From contig CP019169.1 in NCBI GenBank assembly GCA_001953215.1, forward strand, positions 1,116,001 through 1,180,000: a stretch of 64,000 nt of DNA. Direction: 5' to 3'. The DNA is from Betaproteobacteria bacterium GR16-43. GTDB taxonomy: Bacteria > Pseudomonadota > Gammaproteobacteria > Burkholderiales > Usitatibacteraceae. Shown piece by piece: positions 47,586 to 56,401 of the stretch; position 1 is the first letter of the stretch; every line of letters begins with the position of its first letter. The position numbers were made by a program, and so were the translations under genes. The notes under the pieces are model-generated. The model did not search any database, was not told where the DNA came from, and was given only the letters and a program-made list of their open reading frames with translations.

Positions 47586-48938
47586 ATGCCCGTCCTGCGC
47601 CCCGTCATCGTCCGCAAGTCCCTCACGCTGTTCGTCGTCGTGCTGGTGGCGAGCCTGCTGATCTCCGGCTTCTCCAGCGGATGGGCGATGGGCTCGCTCG
47701 CCTGGCCGGTCGCGATGTCGGCCGGCGTCTCCGCGTTCTCGGCCTGGCAGATGGCGAACCAGATTCGCAAGGGGTTCGTGGCCGGCATCGTGGAACCGTT
47801 CCGGCTCGTCCCCATCGACCCCGCGCAGTGGCCCGCGGCGGACTGGGCCGCGATCGACGCGCATTCCGCCTACCTCGAATCGATGGGCCACCACCGCCTG
47901 GGCGACTTCACCTCGAACGCCTCGCAAGGCGCCGCGCGGGGTTTCGCGCGCTACTTCTCGGATGCCGAGGGCACCCGCATCGTGGAGGTCCAGCACTTCG
48001 AGCGCGTCTCGATGCCGGCCGGGATGATGGAGGACGCGCACTTCACCGTCCGCGTCTCGATGATGAGCGTGGTCGGCGGCCGCATCCGCGTCGTGACGAG
48101 CAACCGTCCCACGCACCCGGCCTTCTACCTCATGCGCAGCGATGAAGTGGTGCAGGCCTCCTATCCCGCCCTCGCGCTGCCGGAGCTGCTCGCCAAGCAG
48201 GCGCGCCTGCTCGAGTTCGTCTCGGAGCGCACCGGAAAGCCGGCCGACACCGGCTTCACGCTCGAGCGCTACGTCGGCCTCGAGCGCGAGCGCTTCGCCG
48301 ACGTGAAGGCGCGCGTCGCGAAGACTTCGGGCTGGGACTTCGTGCGCGAGTGGGACAAGTTCGTCGAGGATCCCAAGTCCAGCTGGGCGCCGGGCGAATC
48401 GTTGCTGCGCGCGTTGCCCGCGCGCGGCTGGGATGTCGCGGATACCCTCGCCGCCGGAGGCGCTGCCGAAACGGCGGAGGCGCCGGTCGATCCCGCATTG
48501 CGCGAGCGCGCCCGCAGCGGCGCGCACTGGTTCTACTGGGTGAGCGCCCTGTCGCTCGTGAACGCGGTCTCCTCGGCGATGGGCAGCACCTGGGGCTTCA
48601 TCATCGGCCTGGGCGCCACGCAGGTCGTGAGCGCCGCGGCGCTGGCCGCCGCGGGCGATGGCGCGGAGACCGTGCGGCTGCTGGCGTGGGTCGGCCTCGC
48701 GATCAACATCGTCGTGATCGCCGTGTTCACGCTCATCGGCTGGCTCGCCACGCGGCCTTCGGTGATCGCCTTCGGGATCGGCATCGCGCTCTTCGCGCTC
48801 GACACGCTGATCTTCCTCCTGGCGGGCGACTGGGTCGGCCTCGCCTTCCACGCGCTGGCGCTGTATTTCATGGGCACGGGAATGCAGGCCGCGCGCGCGA
48901 TGAGGCGCGCGGCGAGCGCCGCGCCCGCCCCGGCCTGA
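47586..48938 (+). CDS. Hypothetical multi-pass membrane protein
   Basis: This encodes 450 residues. Two N-terminal membrane helices (TLFVVVLVASLLISGF and WPVAMSAGVSAFSAW) are followed by a ~250-residue soluble part with no recognised motif. Four C-terminal hydrophobic segments come next (ALSLVNAVSSAMGS, LLAWVGLAINIVVIAVFTLI, VIAFGIGIALFALDTLIFLL, GLAFHALALYFMGTGMQAA). The C-terminal part resembles small membrane proteins of unknown function seen as stand-alone units, so this could be a fusion. It is cotranscribed with DUF486 upstream and mpl 11 nt downstream. Confidence 0.75.
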   Translation: MPVLRPVIVRKSLTLFVVVLVASLLISGFSSGWAMGSLAWPVAMSAGVSAFSAWQMANQIRKGFVAGIVEPFRLVPIDPAQWPAADWAAIDAHSAYLESMGHHRLGDFTSNASQGAARGFARYFSDAEGTRIVEVQHFERVSMPAGMMEDAHFTVRVSMMSVVGGRIRVVTSNRPTHPAFYLMRSDEVVQASYPALALPELLAKQARLLEFVSERTGKPADTGFTLERYVGLERERFADVKARVAKTSGWDFVREWDKFVEDPKSSWAPGESLLRALPARGWDVADTLAAGGAAETAEAPVDPALRERARSGAHWFYWVSALSLVNAVSSAMGSTWGFIIGLGATQVVSAAALAAAGDGAETVRLLAWVGLAINIVVIAVFTLIGWLATRPSVIAFGIGIALFALDTLIFLLAGDWVGLAFHALALYFMGTGMQAARAMRRAASAAPAPA

Positions 48939-48949
48939 GCCCGCGAACG

Positions 48950-50320
48950 ATGCACCTGCACATCCTCGGCATCTGCGGCACGTTCATGGGCGGCCTGGCC
49001 AAGATCGCCCGCGAGCGCGGCCACGTGGTGACGGGCTGCGACGCGCAGGTCTACCCGCCGATGAGCGACCAGCTGCGCAGCCTCGGCATCACGCTGCACG
49101 AGGGCTACGACGCGGCGCAACTGGACACGTACAAGGCCGACCTCTACGTGGTCGGCAACGCGATGACGCGAGGCATGCCGGTGGTCGAGGAGATGCTCGA
49201 CCGCGGCCTGCCCTACTGCTCCGGCCCGCAGTGGCTCTCCGAGCACGTGCTGCAGGACAAGTGGGTGCTGCCGGTGGCGGGAACGCACGGCAAGTCCACC
49301 ACGGCTTCGATGCTCGCGTGGATCCTCGCGCACGCGGGCCTGAACCCCGGCTTCCTCATCGGCGGCATCGCGCGCAACTTCCACGTCTCCGCGCTCGCCA
49401 CCGATTCCCCGTTCTTCGTGATCGAGGCCGACGAATACGACACCGCGTTCTTCGACAAGCGCTCGAAGTTCGTCTGGTACCGCCCGCGCACGGCGATCCT
49501 GAACAACCTCGAGCTGGACCACGCGGACATCTTCCCCGACCTGGCCGCCATCGAGAAGCAGTTCCATCATCTGGTTCGCATCGTCCCCGCCAACGGGCTG
49601 CTGGTCGTGAACGGCGAGGAGCCGGCGCTGGGCCGCGTCCTCGAGCGGGGATGCTGGACGACGGTGGAGCGTTTCGGCGACGGGCAGATGTGGGGCGCCG
49701 GCCCGCTGCGCGCCGACGGTGCCTTCGACGTGAAGCTGCACGGCGAGATGCAGGGCACCGTCCGCTGGAACCTGATGGGCGAGCACAACCGCCGCAACGC
49801 GCTCGCGGCACTCGCCGCCGCGCGCCACGCGGGCGTGCCGGTCGCGCGCGGCATCGAGGCGCTGTCGCTCTTCCAGGGCGTGAAGCGCCGCATGGAAGTG
49901 CGCGGCGAGGTGAACGGCATCACGGTCTACGACGACTTCGCGCACCACCCGACGGCGTTCGCCACCACCATCGCGGGCCTTCGCCAGCGCGTGGGAGCGC
50001 ACCGGATCATCGCGGTGTTCGAGCCGCGCTCGAACACGATGAAGCTGGGCACCATGCAGGGCGTGCTCGCGAAGAGCCTCGAAGCCGCCGACCTCGTCTA
50101 TTGCCACGCCGCGCACCTCGGCTGGGATCCGGCGAAGGCGCTGGCCCCGCTGTCTTCGCGCGCGGCCATCTACCACGACCTCGAGCCGATGGTCGAAGCG
50201 CTGGGCCAGGTGCTGCGCCCGGGCGACCACGTGCTCGTCATGTCCAACGGCGGCTTCGGCGGCATCCACGCGAAGCTGCTCGCCCGCCTCGGCCGCCACG
50301 GGCAGGACGCCGCGGCATGA
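48950..50320 (+). CDS. mpl: Murein peptide ligase (UDP-MurNAc:tripeptide ligase)
   Basis: This encodes 456 residues. It reattaches recycled L-Ala-gamma-D-Glu-mDAP tripeptide to UDP-MurNAc in the cytoplasm. MHLHILGICGTFMGGLAKIA is the Mpl-specific N-terminus. The Mur ligase P-loop is GTHGKSTTAS (~110), then EADEYDTAFFDKRSKF, LNNLELDHADIF and a C-terminal VYDDFAHHPTAFATT. Length fits the family. Its TGA overlaps the ATG of the AAA ATPase gene. Confidence 0.96.
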   Translation: MHLHILGICGTFMGGLAKIARERGHVVTGCDAQVYPPMSDQLRSLGITLHEGYDAAQLDTYKADLYVVGNAMTRGMPVVEEMLDRGLPYCSGPQWLSEHVLQDKWVLPVAGTHGKSTTASMLAWILAHAGLNPGFLIGGIARNFHVSALATDSPFFVIEADEYDTAFFDKRSKFVWYRPRTAILNNLELDHADIFPDLAAIEKQFHHLVRIVPANGLLVVNGEEPALGRVLERGCWTTVERFGDGQMWGAGPLRADGAFDVKLHGEMQGTVRWNLMGEHNRRNALAALAAARHAGVPVARGIEALSLFQGVKRRMEVRGEVNGITVYDDFAHHPTAFATTIAGLRQRVGAHRIIAVFEPRSNTMKLGTMQGVLAKSLEAADLVYCHAAHLGWDPAKALAPLSSRAAIYHDLEPMVEALGQVLRPGDHVLVMSNGGFGGIHAKLLARLGRHGQDAAA

Positions 50321-51801
50321 GAAACGAGCAGGCGGAGCTCCGCCAGCTTCTCGAATCGCGCTTCCCCATCGTCGTGGTGGAGACGGCGGAGGAGCGCCGC
50401 TTCCTGCACATGATCGAGTCGGTGGCCGGGCCGGCGGAGACGCCGCTCTTCACCTGGAGCCTGATCCAGGGGCTGCAGCGCGTGCCGCGCGGCGATCGCG
50501 CGCTCGAGACGCGCGAGTTCGCCCAGGCGCTGTGGCACATCCGCAAGACCCCGCAGAACGGCTACTTCGTCTTCCTCGATCCGCAGCCTTTCCTCGACCA
50601 CCCCGAGTCGATCCGCCTGATCCGCGAGATCGCGTTCGACTACACGCGCACGCAGCAGACGATGGTGTTCGTGGGCTCCACGTTGAACCTGGCACCCGAC
50701 CTGATGCGCATGAGCGCCACGTTCCGCATGGCGCCCAGCACGCCCGACGACATCCGCAAGCTCTTCAAGGAAGAGGGCGAGCTCTACGCCTCGCGCAACG
50801 ACGGCCACGCGGTGCAGGGCGACAAGGCGGCCTACGACTTGATGGTGCAGCACCTCGTGGGCCTTTCGCGCGAGGACGCGCGCCGCATGATCCGCCAGGC
50901 GATCGAGCAGGACGGCCGCATCACGATGGACGACGTGGCCCGCGTCCTGCAGCAGAAGCACGAGTCGCTCGGCAAGGGCGGGGCGTTGCAGCTCGCGACG
51001 GACGTGGAGAGTTTCGAGCGCGTCGGCGGCCAGAAGCGCCTCAAGAAATGGCTGGAGCTGCGCCGCGGCGCCTTCCTCGGGGCCGACGGAGCGCAGTCGC
51101 TCGACGTGCCCAAGGGCGTGATGCTGCTGGGCGTGCAGGGCGGCGGCAAGAGCCTCGCGGCGAAGGCGATCGCGGGTTCCTGGAAAGTCCCGCTGCTGCG
51201 GCTCGATTTCGGCGCCATGTACGACAAGTTCCACGGCGAGACCGAGCGCAACCTGCGCAGTGCCCTCGAAACGGCCGCGGCCATGTCCCCGTGTGTGTTG
51301 TGGCTGGACGAGATCGAGAAGGGACTCGCCACCGGTGACAGTTCCGCGGACTCCGGCGTGTCCAAGCGCGTCCTGGCCACGCTGCTCACCTGGATGAGCG
51401 AGCGCAAGAACCGCGTGTTCATGATCGCCACCGCCAACAACATCGCGTCATTGCCCCCCGAGCTGCTGAGGAAGGGCCGCTTCGACGAGATCTTCTTCGT
51501 CGACCTGCCGGCGCCGGAAGTGCGCGGCGAGATCTTCCGCATTCATCTCGACAAGCGCGGGCATGCCTGCGCCGCCTTCGACCTGGTCCCGCTCGCGGCC
51601 GCGTCGGAGTCGTTCTCGGGCGCGGAGATCGAGCAGGCCATCGTCGCCGCGTCGTACACGGCGTTCGCCGAGAAGCGCCCGCTCGACACCGCGCACGTCC
51701 TCCAGGAACTCGGCTCCACCCGTCCCCTCGCGGTGCTTCGCTCCGAGGAAGTCGACGCCCTGCGCCGCTGGGCCGAAGGCCGCACCGTACTCGCCGATTG
51801 A
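50317..51801 (+). CDS. AAA ATPase (Ycf46-like)
   Basis: This encodes 494 residues. The N-terminal ~240 residues have no nucleotide motif (RFPIVVVETAEERRFLHMIE, FVFLDPQPFLDHPE), as in Ycf46-type ATPases. The AAA domain has Walker A GVQGGGKSLAAKA (~271), Walker B CVLWLDEIEKG (~325), sensor 1 MIATANNIASLP and Arg-finger region LLRKGRFDEIF (~384). The role is unknown; relatives occur in cyanobacteria and plastids. It is translationally coupled to mpl by ATGA. Confidence 0.88.
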   Translation: MRNEQAELRQLLESRFPIVVVETAEERRFLHMIESVAGPAETPLFTWSLIQGLQRVPRGDRALETREFAQALWHIRKTPQNGYFVFLDPQPFLDHPESIRLIREIAFDYTRTQQTMVFVGSTLNLAPDLMRMSATFRMAPSTPDDIRKLFKEEGELYASRNDGHAVQGDKAAYDLMVQHLVGLSREDARRMIRQAIEQDGRITMDDVARVLQQKHESLGKGGALQLATDVESFERVGGQKRLKKWLELRRGAFLGADGAQSLDVPKGVMLLGVQGGGKSLAAKAIAGSWKVPLLRLDFGAMYDKFHGETERNLRSALETAAAMSPCVLWLDEIEKGLATGDSSADSGVSKRVLATLLTWMSERKNRVFMIATANNIASLPPELLRKGRFDEIFFVDLPAPEVRGEIFRIHLDKRGHACAAFDLVPLAAASESFSGAEIEQAIVAASYTAFAEKRPLDTAHVLQELGSTRPLAVLRSEEVDALRRWAEGRTVLAD

Positions 51802-51814
51802 GAAAGACAGCACC

Positions 51815-52660
51815 ATGACCCAATACGCCTATCGCATCGTCAACGTCTTCACCCGCGGCGGACGCCTCACCGGCAACCCGCTCGCCGTCTTCGAGGACGG
51901 GCGCGGCCTCGACACCGTAACCATGCAGGCGCTCGCCCTGCAGATGAATCTTTCGGAGACGACCTTCATCCTGCCGTCGGAGAAGGCGCAGGCGCGCGTG
52001 CGCATCTTCACGCCGGCCTACGAGATGCCGTTCGCGGGCCACCCCACGCTCGGAACGTCGTTCGTCGTGCGGTCGTTGAAGAACACTGGCGACTCGCTCG
52101 ACCTCGAAACGAACGCCGGCGTGATCCCGGTGCGCGCGCAAGGCGACCGCTGGACGCTCCAGGCCAACAAGCCGACGTGGCGCGAGATCGACGAATCGCG
52201 CGCCGTGCTGGCCGGCATGCTGGGGCTGGAGGAGCGCGACCTCGCCGATCGCCCCCTGTGGATCGTCGCGGGCAAGGAGCAGCTCATCGTGCCGGTGCGC
52301 GACGAGGCCGCGGTCCTGCGCGCGAAGCCGAATGGCGACGCGTTCACGCGGCTGAAGAGCGTGGACAACCTGAGCATGGCCTACGTGGTCGCCGACGGCG
52401 GCGATGCGAAGGGCACGGTGAAGGCGCGCTTCTTCTTTCCCAAGGGCCCCGCGATCGTCGAGGATCCGGCCACCGGCTCGGCCTGCGCCAACCTGGGCGG
52501 CTGGTTCTGCGCGACGCGGCCCGGCGCCGACATCGAGCGCGTCGTGACGCAGGGCGACGAGATCCTGCGGCCCTCGAACCTCTACCTTTCCGTGAAGGCG
52601 GGCACCGTCTTCGTCGGCGGCGACGTGATCGAGCTCGCGCGGGGGGTGCTCGAGCTTTGA
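51815..52660 (+). CDS. PhzF-family isomerase
   Basis: This encodes 281 residues. PhzF fold signatures are FTRGGRLTGNPLAVF, NLSETTFIL with the catalytic Glu, PFAGHPTLGTSFVV and DPATGSACANLGGW. PhzF isomerises 2,3-dihydro-3-hydroxyanthranilate in phenazine producers. No phz genes are here, so a different small-molecule isomerase or epimerase role is more likely. It is 13 nt after the ATPase gene and overlaps the next gene by TTGA. Confidence 0.9.
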   Translation: MTQYAYRIVNVFTRGGRLTGNPLAVFEDGRGLDTVTMQALALQMNLSETTFILPSEKAQARVRIFTPAYEMPFAGHPTLGTSFVVRSLKNTGDSLDLETNAGVIPVRAQGDRWTLQANKPTWREIDESRAVLAGMLGLEERDLADRPLWIVAGKEQLIVPVRDEAAVLRAKPNGDAFTRLKSVDNLSMAYVVADGGDAKGTVKARFFFPKGPAIVEDPATGSACANLGGWFCATRPGADIERVVTQGDEILRPSNLYLSVKAGTVFVGGDVIELARGVLEL

Positions 52661-53229
52661 AGACGATCGCCTACCTGCACGGCTTCATCAGCAGCCCGCG
52701 CTCGAAGAAGGCGGTGATGCTGGGCGACTACCTCGGGAGCCAGGCGCCCGCGGTGCGCTACGTCGTGCCGGAGCTGCACCACCGTCCCGCGAAGGCGATC
52801 GAGCAGGTTGCGCAGGCATGCGCAGGCGTGGATCCGGCGGACCTCACGCTCGTCGGCAGCTCGCTCGGCGGCTACTACGCGACCGTGATGGCCGAGCGCC
52901 TCGGCTGCAAGGCCGCGCTGCTCAACCCCGCGGTCCATCCCCACATGCACTTCCGCAAGTACCTCGGGGCGCAGACCAATCTCTACACCGGCGAATCCTT
53001 CGAGCTCACCCAGGCCCACGTGGACGAATTGCAGGACATGGACGTCGCCGCGATCTCGCGCCCGGGCCGCTACTGGCTGGTGGTCGAGACCGGGGACGAA
53101 GTGCTCGACTACCGCGAGGCCGAAGCGTTCTATGCCGGCGCGTTCCAGACCGTGGTGAAGGGCGGCGACCATGCGCTCTCGTCGTTCTACGAGCACGTGC
53201 CCGACCTCGCGCGCTGGGCCCAGGAATGA
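52657..53229 (+). CDS. YqiA-like esterase
   Basis: This encodes 190 residues from TTG 52657. The alpha/beta hydrolase parts are AYLHGFISSP (oxyanion), LVGSSLGGYYATVMAE (nucleophile Ser in GSSLGG), ETGDEVLDY (Asp) and GGDHALSSF (His). This is the YqiA/YcfP-like small esterase family. Overlaps of 4 bp on both sides tie it to the PhzF-like gene and the RNB nuclease. Confidence 0.9.
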   Translation: MKTIAYLHGFISSPRSKKAVMLGDYLGSQAPAVRYVVPELHHRPAKAIEQVAQACAGVDPADLTLVGSSLGGYYATVMAERLGCKAALLNPAVHPHMHFRKYLGAQTNLYTGESFELTQAHVDELQDMDVAAISRPGRYWLVVETGDEVLDYREAEAFYAGAFQTVVKGGDHALSSFYEHVPDLARWAQE

Positions 53230-55058
53230 AGCAAGTCCTGTTCGAGGAAGACGGCGCTTTCCGCGTGGGAACGATCCTCTCGGAAGCGGGCGCGTCCCTG
53301 CAAGTGGAAGCCGCGCACGGCAAGCGCTCCAAGGTGAAGGCCACGAGCATCCTCATGCGCTTCGACCACCAGGCGCTGCAGGCGTTGATCCCCGAGGCGC
53401 AGAAACTCTCGGAGGCGATCGACCCGCAATTCCTCTGGGAAGTCTGCGGTGGCGACGAGTTCGGATTCGAAGCGCTGGCTCGCGACTACTACGGCCATGC
53501 GCCCACGCCGATCGAGGCGACGGCGGTGGCACTCCGGCTGCATGCAAGCCCGGTGTTCTTCTACAAGCGCGGCAAGGGCCGCTACCAGGGCGCGCAGGCC
53601 GAGAACCTGAAGGCGGCGCTGGCCGGCATCGAGAAGAAGCGCAAGCAACAGGAGCAGGTCGACGCGTGGGCCGCGGAGATCGTGGCCGGCCGCGTGCCCG
53701 AGGCCGTGGCGGAGAAGATCGACACGCTGCTCTTCAAGCCCGACAAGATGGCGCTCGAATGGCGTGCGCTGGACCAGGCCGCGACCGAGGCCGGGCTCGC
53801 GCCCGCGAAGCTGCTCGACAAGGCGGGCGCGATCGCCGGTCCCGAAGGCTACTTCCTGCGGCGCTTCGCATTCGAGTTCTTCCCCAAGGGGCTCGCCTTC
53901 GAGCCGGTGCCCGCCCTGGTCGAACCCGAAGGCCTCCCCGAGGCGACGGCCCCGGCCTTCTCGATCGACGACCACGAGACCACGGAGATCGACGACGCGT
54001 TCTCCGTCGAGCCGCTGCCCGGCGGGAAGGTTCGCGTGGGCATCCACATCGCCGCGCCCGCGCTCTTCTTCGGCCGCGACCATCCGCTCGAAGCCGTCGC
54101 ACGCGAGCGCTTGTCCACGGCGTATTTCCCCGGCGGCAAGATCACGATGCTGCCCGAGGCGGCCGTCGCGGCCGCCACGCTCTCCGCCGGACGCCGCGTT
54201 CCCGCGGCTTCGCTCTACCTCACGGTGGACGCGGCGACGCACGAGGTCCTCGCCACCGAATCGCGCCTGGACCGCGTGCAGATCGCGAGCAACCTGCGGA
54301 TCGGCGAGCTCGAGAGCCGCCTGAACGAGGAGGCCGTGGCCGCCGGGCGCGTGGAAGGCGAGCATGGCGAAGACCTCCTCCTGCTCTATCGCATCGCCGC
54401 GCGCCTGCGCGCCACGCGAGGCGCCGCCGAAGAGAAAGGCGATCGCGCCGACTACACGATCCGTGTGGCCGACGGCCGCGTGTCGATCGAGACCCGCCGG
54501 CGCGGCACCCCGATCGACATGCTGGTGGCCGAGCTGATGATCCACGTGAACGCGACCTGGGGGCGCCTGCTGGCCGACCAGGGCCTGGGCGCCATCTACC
54601 GCAACCAGCGCGGCATCAAGACGCGCATGGAAGTCGAGCCGGGCAGCCACGAATGGCTGAAGGTGAGCCACTACGCGTGGTCCAGCTCGCCGCTGCGCCG
54701 CTTCGTGGACCTCGCCAACCAACGCCAGCTCGTCGCCGCCTTGAGACACGAGCTGCCGCCCTACACGGTGGACGAGCTGTCGCAGGCCGCGCGCGAATTC
54801 GAGGCCACCTACGAGTCCTATGCCGAGCACCAGCGCACGCTCGAACGCTACTGGGTGCTGCGCTTCCTGCTGCAGGAGGGCCTCGCGGAAGCCGACGCGG
54901 CGGTGATCCGCGACGAACTGGTGCGCGTGGACGGATTGCCCCTGGTGTCCCGCGCCATCGGCCTGCCCGCCGTTCCGCCCGGCAGCAAAGTGCGCATCGC
55001 GTTCGGCGAGCCCGACCTCTGGGAGCCCTCGGTCCTGTGCCGTTACGTCGGATCCTAG
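53226..55058 (+). CDS. RNB-family exoribonuclease (RNase II-like)
   Basis: This encodes 610 residues. The RNB catalytic block is SIDDHETTEIDDA (246-258). By alignment with RNase II, metal ligands are Asp248, Asp256 and Asp257, while the position of Asp207 of E. coli is Glu254. Further RNB features are MLVAELMIHVNATWG and YAWSSSPLRRFVDLANQRQL. No cold-shock domain is obvious at the N-terminus, which instead begins with a short beta domain (FRVGTILSEAG). It should degrade RNA 3' to 5' in the cytoplasm. It sits in the operon of mpl, AAA ATPase, PhzF-like and YqiA-like genes. Confidence 0.9.
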   Translation: MKQVLFEEDGAFRVGTILSEAGASLQVEAAHGKRSKVKATSILMRFDHQALQALIPEAQKLSEAIDPQFLWEVCGGDEFGFEALARDYYGHAPTPIEATAVALRLHASPVFFYKRGKGRYQGAQAENLKAALAGIEKKRKQQEQVDAWAAEIVAGRVPEAVAEKIDTLLFKPDKMALEWRALDQAATEAGLAPAKLLDKAGAIAGPEGYFLRRFAFEFFPKGLAFEPVPALVEPEGLPEATAPAFSIDDHETTEIDDAFSVEPLPGGKVRVGIHIAAPALFFGRDHPLEAVARERLSTAYFPGGKITMLPEAAVAAATLSAGRRVPAASLYLTVDAATHEVLATESRLDRVQIASNLRIGELESRLNEEAVAAGRVEGEHGEDLLLLYRIAARLRATRGAAEEKGDRADYTIRVADGRVSIETRRRGTPIDMLVAELMIHVNATWGRLLADQGLGAIYRNQRGIKTRMEVEPGSHEWLKVSHYAWSSSPLRRFVDLANQRQLVAALRHELPPYTVDELSQAAREFEATYESYAEHQRTLERYWVLRFLLQEGLAEADAAVIRDELVRVDGLPLVSRAIGLPAVPPGSKVRIAFGEPDLWEPSVLCRYVGS

Positions 55059-55081
55059 GTCCCAAGGCGCGGTTTCGCCTC

Positions 55082-55087
55082 TAGAAT
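55082..55087 (+). promoter_or_regulatory. TAGAAT -10 box 8 nt before the TonB-like gene
   Basis: TAGAATACGC ends 8 nt before ATG 55096, with no Shine-Dalgarno between. A leaderless or nearly leaderless transcript is predicted, separate from read-through of the upstream operon. Confidence 0.45.
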
Positions 55088-55095
55088 ACGCACTC

Positions 55096-56007
55096 ATGCA
55101 ACTGCGGCCCTCGTCCTCGGACGCCCTGCTCTCGTTCTCGGATTTCGTGCTCGAACGATTCGGGCTTGTCGCCTCCATGCAGGTGGCGGTCGTGGCGTCG
55201 CTCGCGATCCATGCGGCGATCGTCGTGGGCCTGGGCTTCAACGTCTTCGTCATGCGCCCGTCGGACGCGCCCCACAACATGCTCGACGTGGTGCTGGTCA
55301 ATTCCAAGTCGGCCACCAAGCCCGCGAAGGCCGACGTGCTCGCGCAAGCCAACCTCGACGGTGGCGGCAACACCGACGAGAAGCTGCGCGCGAAGACGCC
55401 GTTCCCGACGCTGCAGGAAAGAGAGCAGCAGGAGCTTCGCGAAGCGCAGGCGCGCGTGAAGCAGCTCGAGCAGGAGCAGAAGGAGCTGATGACGCGCATG
55501 AAGTCGCAGGCGCAGGTGACGCAGGCCGAGATCACGCCGAAGGGCGACCTCAAGGCCGACTCCACCGCGCGCGACATCGTCGAGAAGAGCCTGGAGATCG
55601 CCCGCCTCGAGGCGCAGATCAGCCGCCAGCACCAGGCCTACCAGGAGCGCCCGAGGAAGCAGTACATCGGCGCGCGGGCGAGCGAGTATCGCTTCGCGAC
55701 CTACGTGGACGGCTGGCGCCAGAAGATCGAGCGCATCGGCAACCTCAACTACCCGGAGGAGGCGCGCCGCAACCGGCAGTACGGCTCGCTGCAGTTGACC
55801 GTCGGCATCCGCGCCAACGGCGAGGTCGAGTCGATCGAGATCAACAAGGGCTCGAAGAACAAGGTGCTCGACCAGGCGGCGATCCGCATCGTGCGCCTGT
55901 CCGCGCCGTTCGACCGCTTTCCGGACAACATCCGGAAGGATACGGACATCCTGTACATCACCCGGACATGGACGTTCACACGCGGTGACCAGGTGATCGC
56001 CGAATAG
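55096..56007 (+). CDS. Energy transducer TonB-like protein
   Basis: This encodes 303 residues. One membrane helix (MQVAVVASLAIHAAIVVGLG, ~29-50) with the cytoplasmic side first is followed by a charged coiled coil (~100-145, REAQARVKQLEQEQKELMTR) rather than the usual Pro-rich spacer. The C-terminal TonB domain (~200-300) has EYRFATYVDGWRQKIERIGN, YPEEARRNRQYGSLQLTVGI and DQAAIRIVRLSAPF. It should couple proton-motive force to outer-membrane receptors, but no ExbB/ExbD genes are next to it. The Gln/Glu-rich spacer resembles TolA somewhat. Confidence 0.88.
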   Translation: MQLRPSSSDALLSFSDFVLERFGLVASMQVAVVASLAIHAAIVVGLGFNVFVMRPSDAPHNMLDVVLVNSKSATKPAKADVLAQANLDGGGNTDEKLRAKTPFPTLQEREQQELREAQARVKQLEQEQKELMTRMKSQAQVTQAEITPKGDLKADSTARDIVEKSLEIARLEAQISRQHQAYQERPRKQYIGARASEYRFATYVDGWRQKIERIGNLNYPEEARRNRQYGSLQLTVGIRANGEVESIEINKGSKNKVLDQAAIRIVRLSAPFDRFPDNIRKDTDILYITRTWTFTRGDQVIAE

Positions 56008-56095
56008 CAACTCCGGCGACAAAACGTAACCCCGTTCCCGGCGCCCACGCCTATCGTGGGAAGCGCACTCCCCCGCAACTCCCGGAGAAAGCGCC

Positions 56096-56401
56096 ATGAG
56101 AACCGCACTCGCCTCGCTCGCCCTCCTCGCCGCCACGGCCTCGATGGCCGACACGCTGCAACCCCTGCAGGCGGCTTCGTCCGCCGCGGCCGCCAATGCC
56201 GCGCAGGCCACGGGCCACCAGGCCCGGCTCTACCAACGCTATTGCGACAAGCTGCGCGAGGGCCCCGAGGCCTATGCCGCGTTCGTGCGCCGCATGAACG
56301 TCGTCACCGGGTACACGTACACCGAGTTCGCACCGACCAGCGCCACCGATCCGGTGCGCTACCAGTGCCGGGAAGGCACCGGAGCCCTCGCGCAGCGCTA
56401 G
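56096..56401 (+). CDS. Small secreted hypothetical protein
   Basis: This encodes 101 residues with GGAG 8-10 nt before ATG 56096. The signal peptide MRTALASLALLAATASMADT is likely cleaved after SMA. The mature ~83 residues are helical and Ala-rich, with two cysteines (YCDKL and YQCREG) that could form a disulfide. No family is recognised. It converges on the ferritin-like gene and the two stop codons share the palindrome CTAG at 56398-56401. Confidence 0.7.
   Translation: MRTALASLALLAATASMADTLQPLQAASSAAAANAAQATGHQARLYQRYCDKLREGPEAYAAFVRRMNVVTGYTYTEFAPTSATDPVRYQCREGTGALAQR

Noticed and set aside
51815-52660. Phenazine biosynthesis locus
   Set aside because: Only a PhzF-like isomerase is present; no other phz genes are nearby and PhzF homologues are widespread in non-producers.
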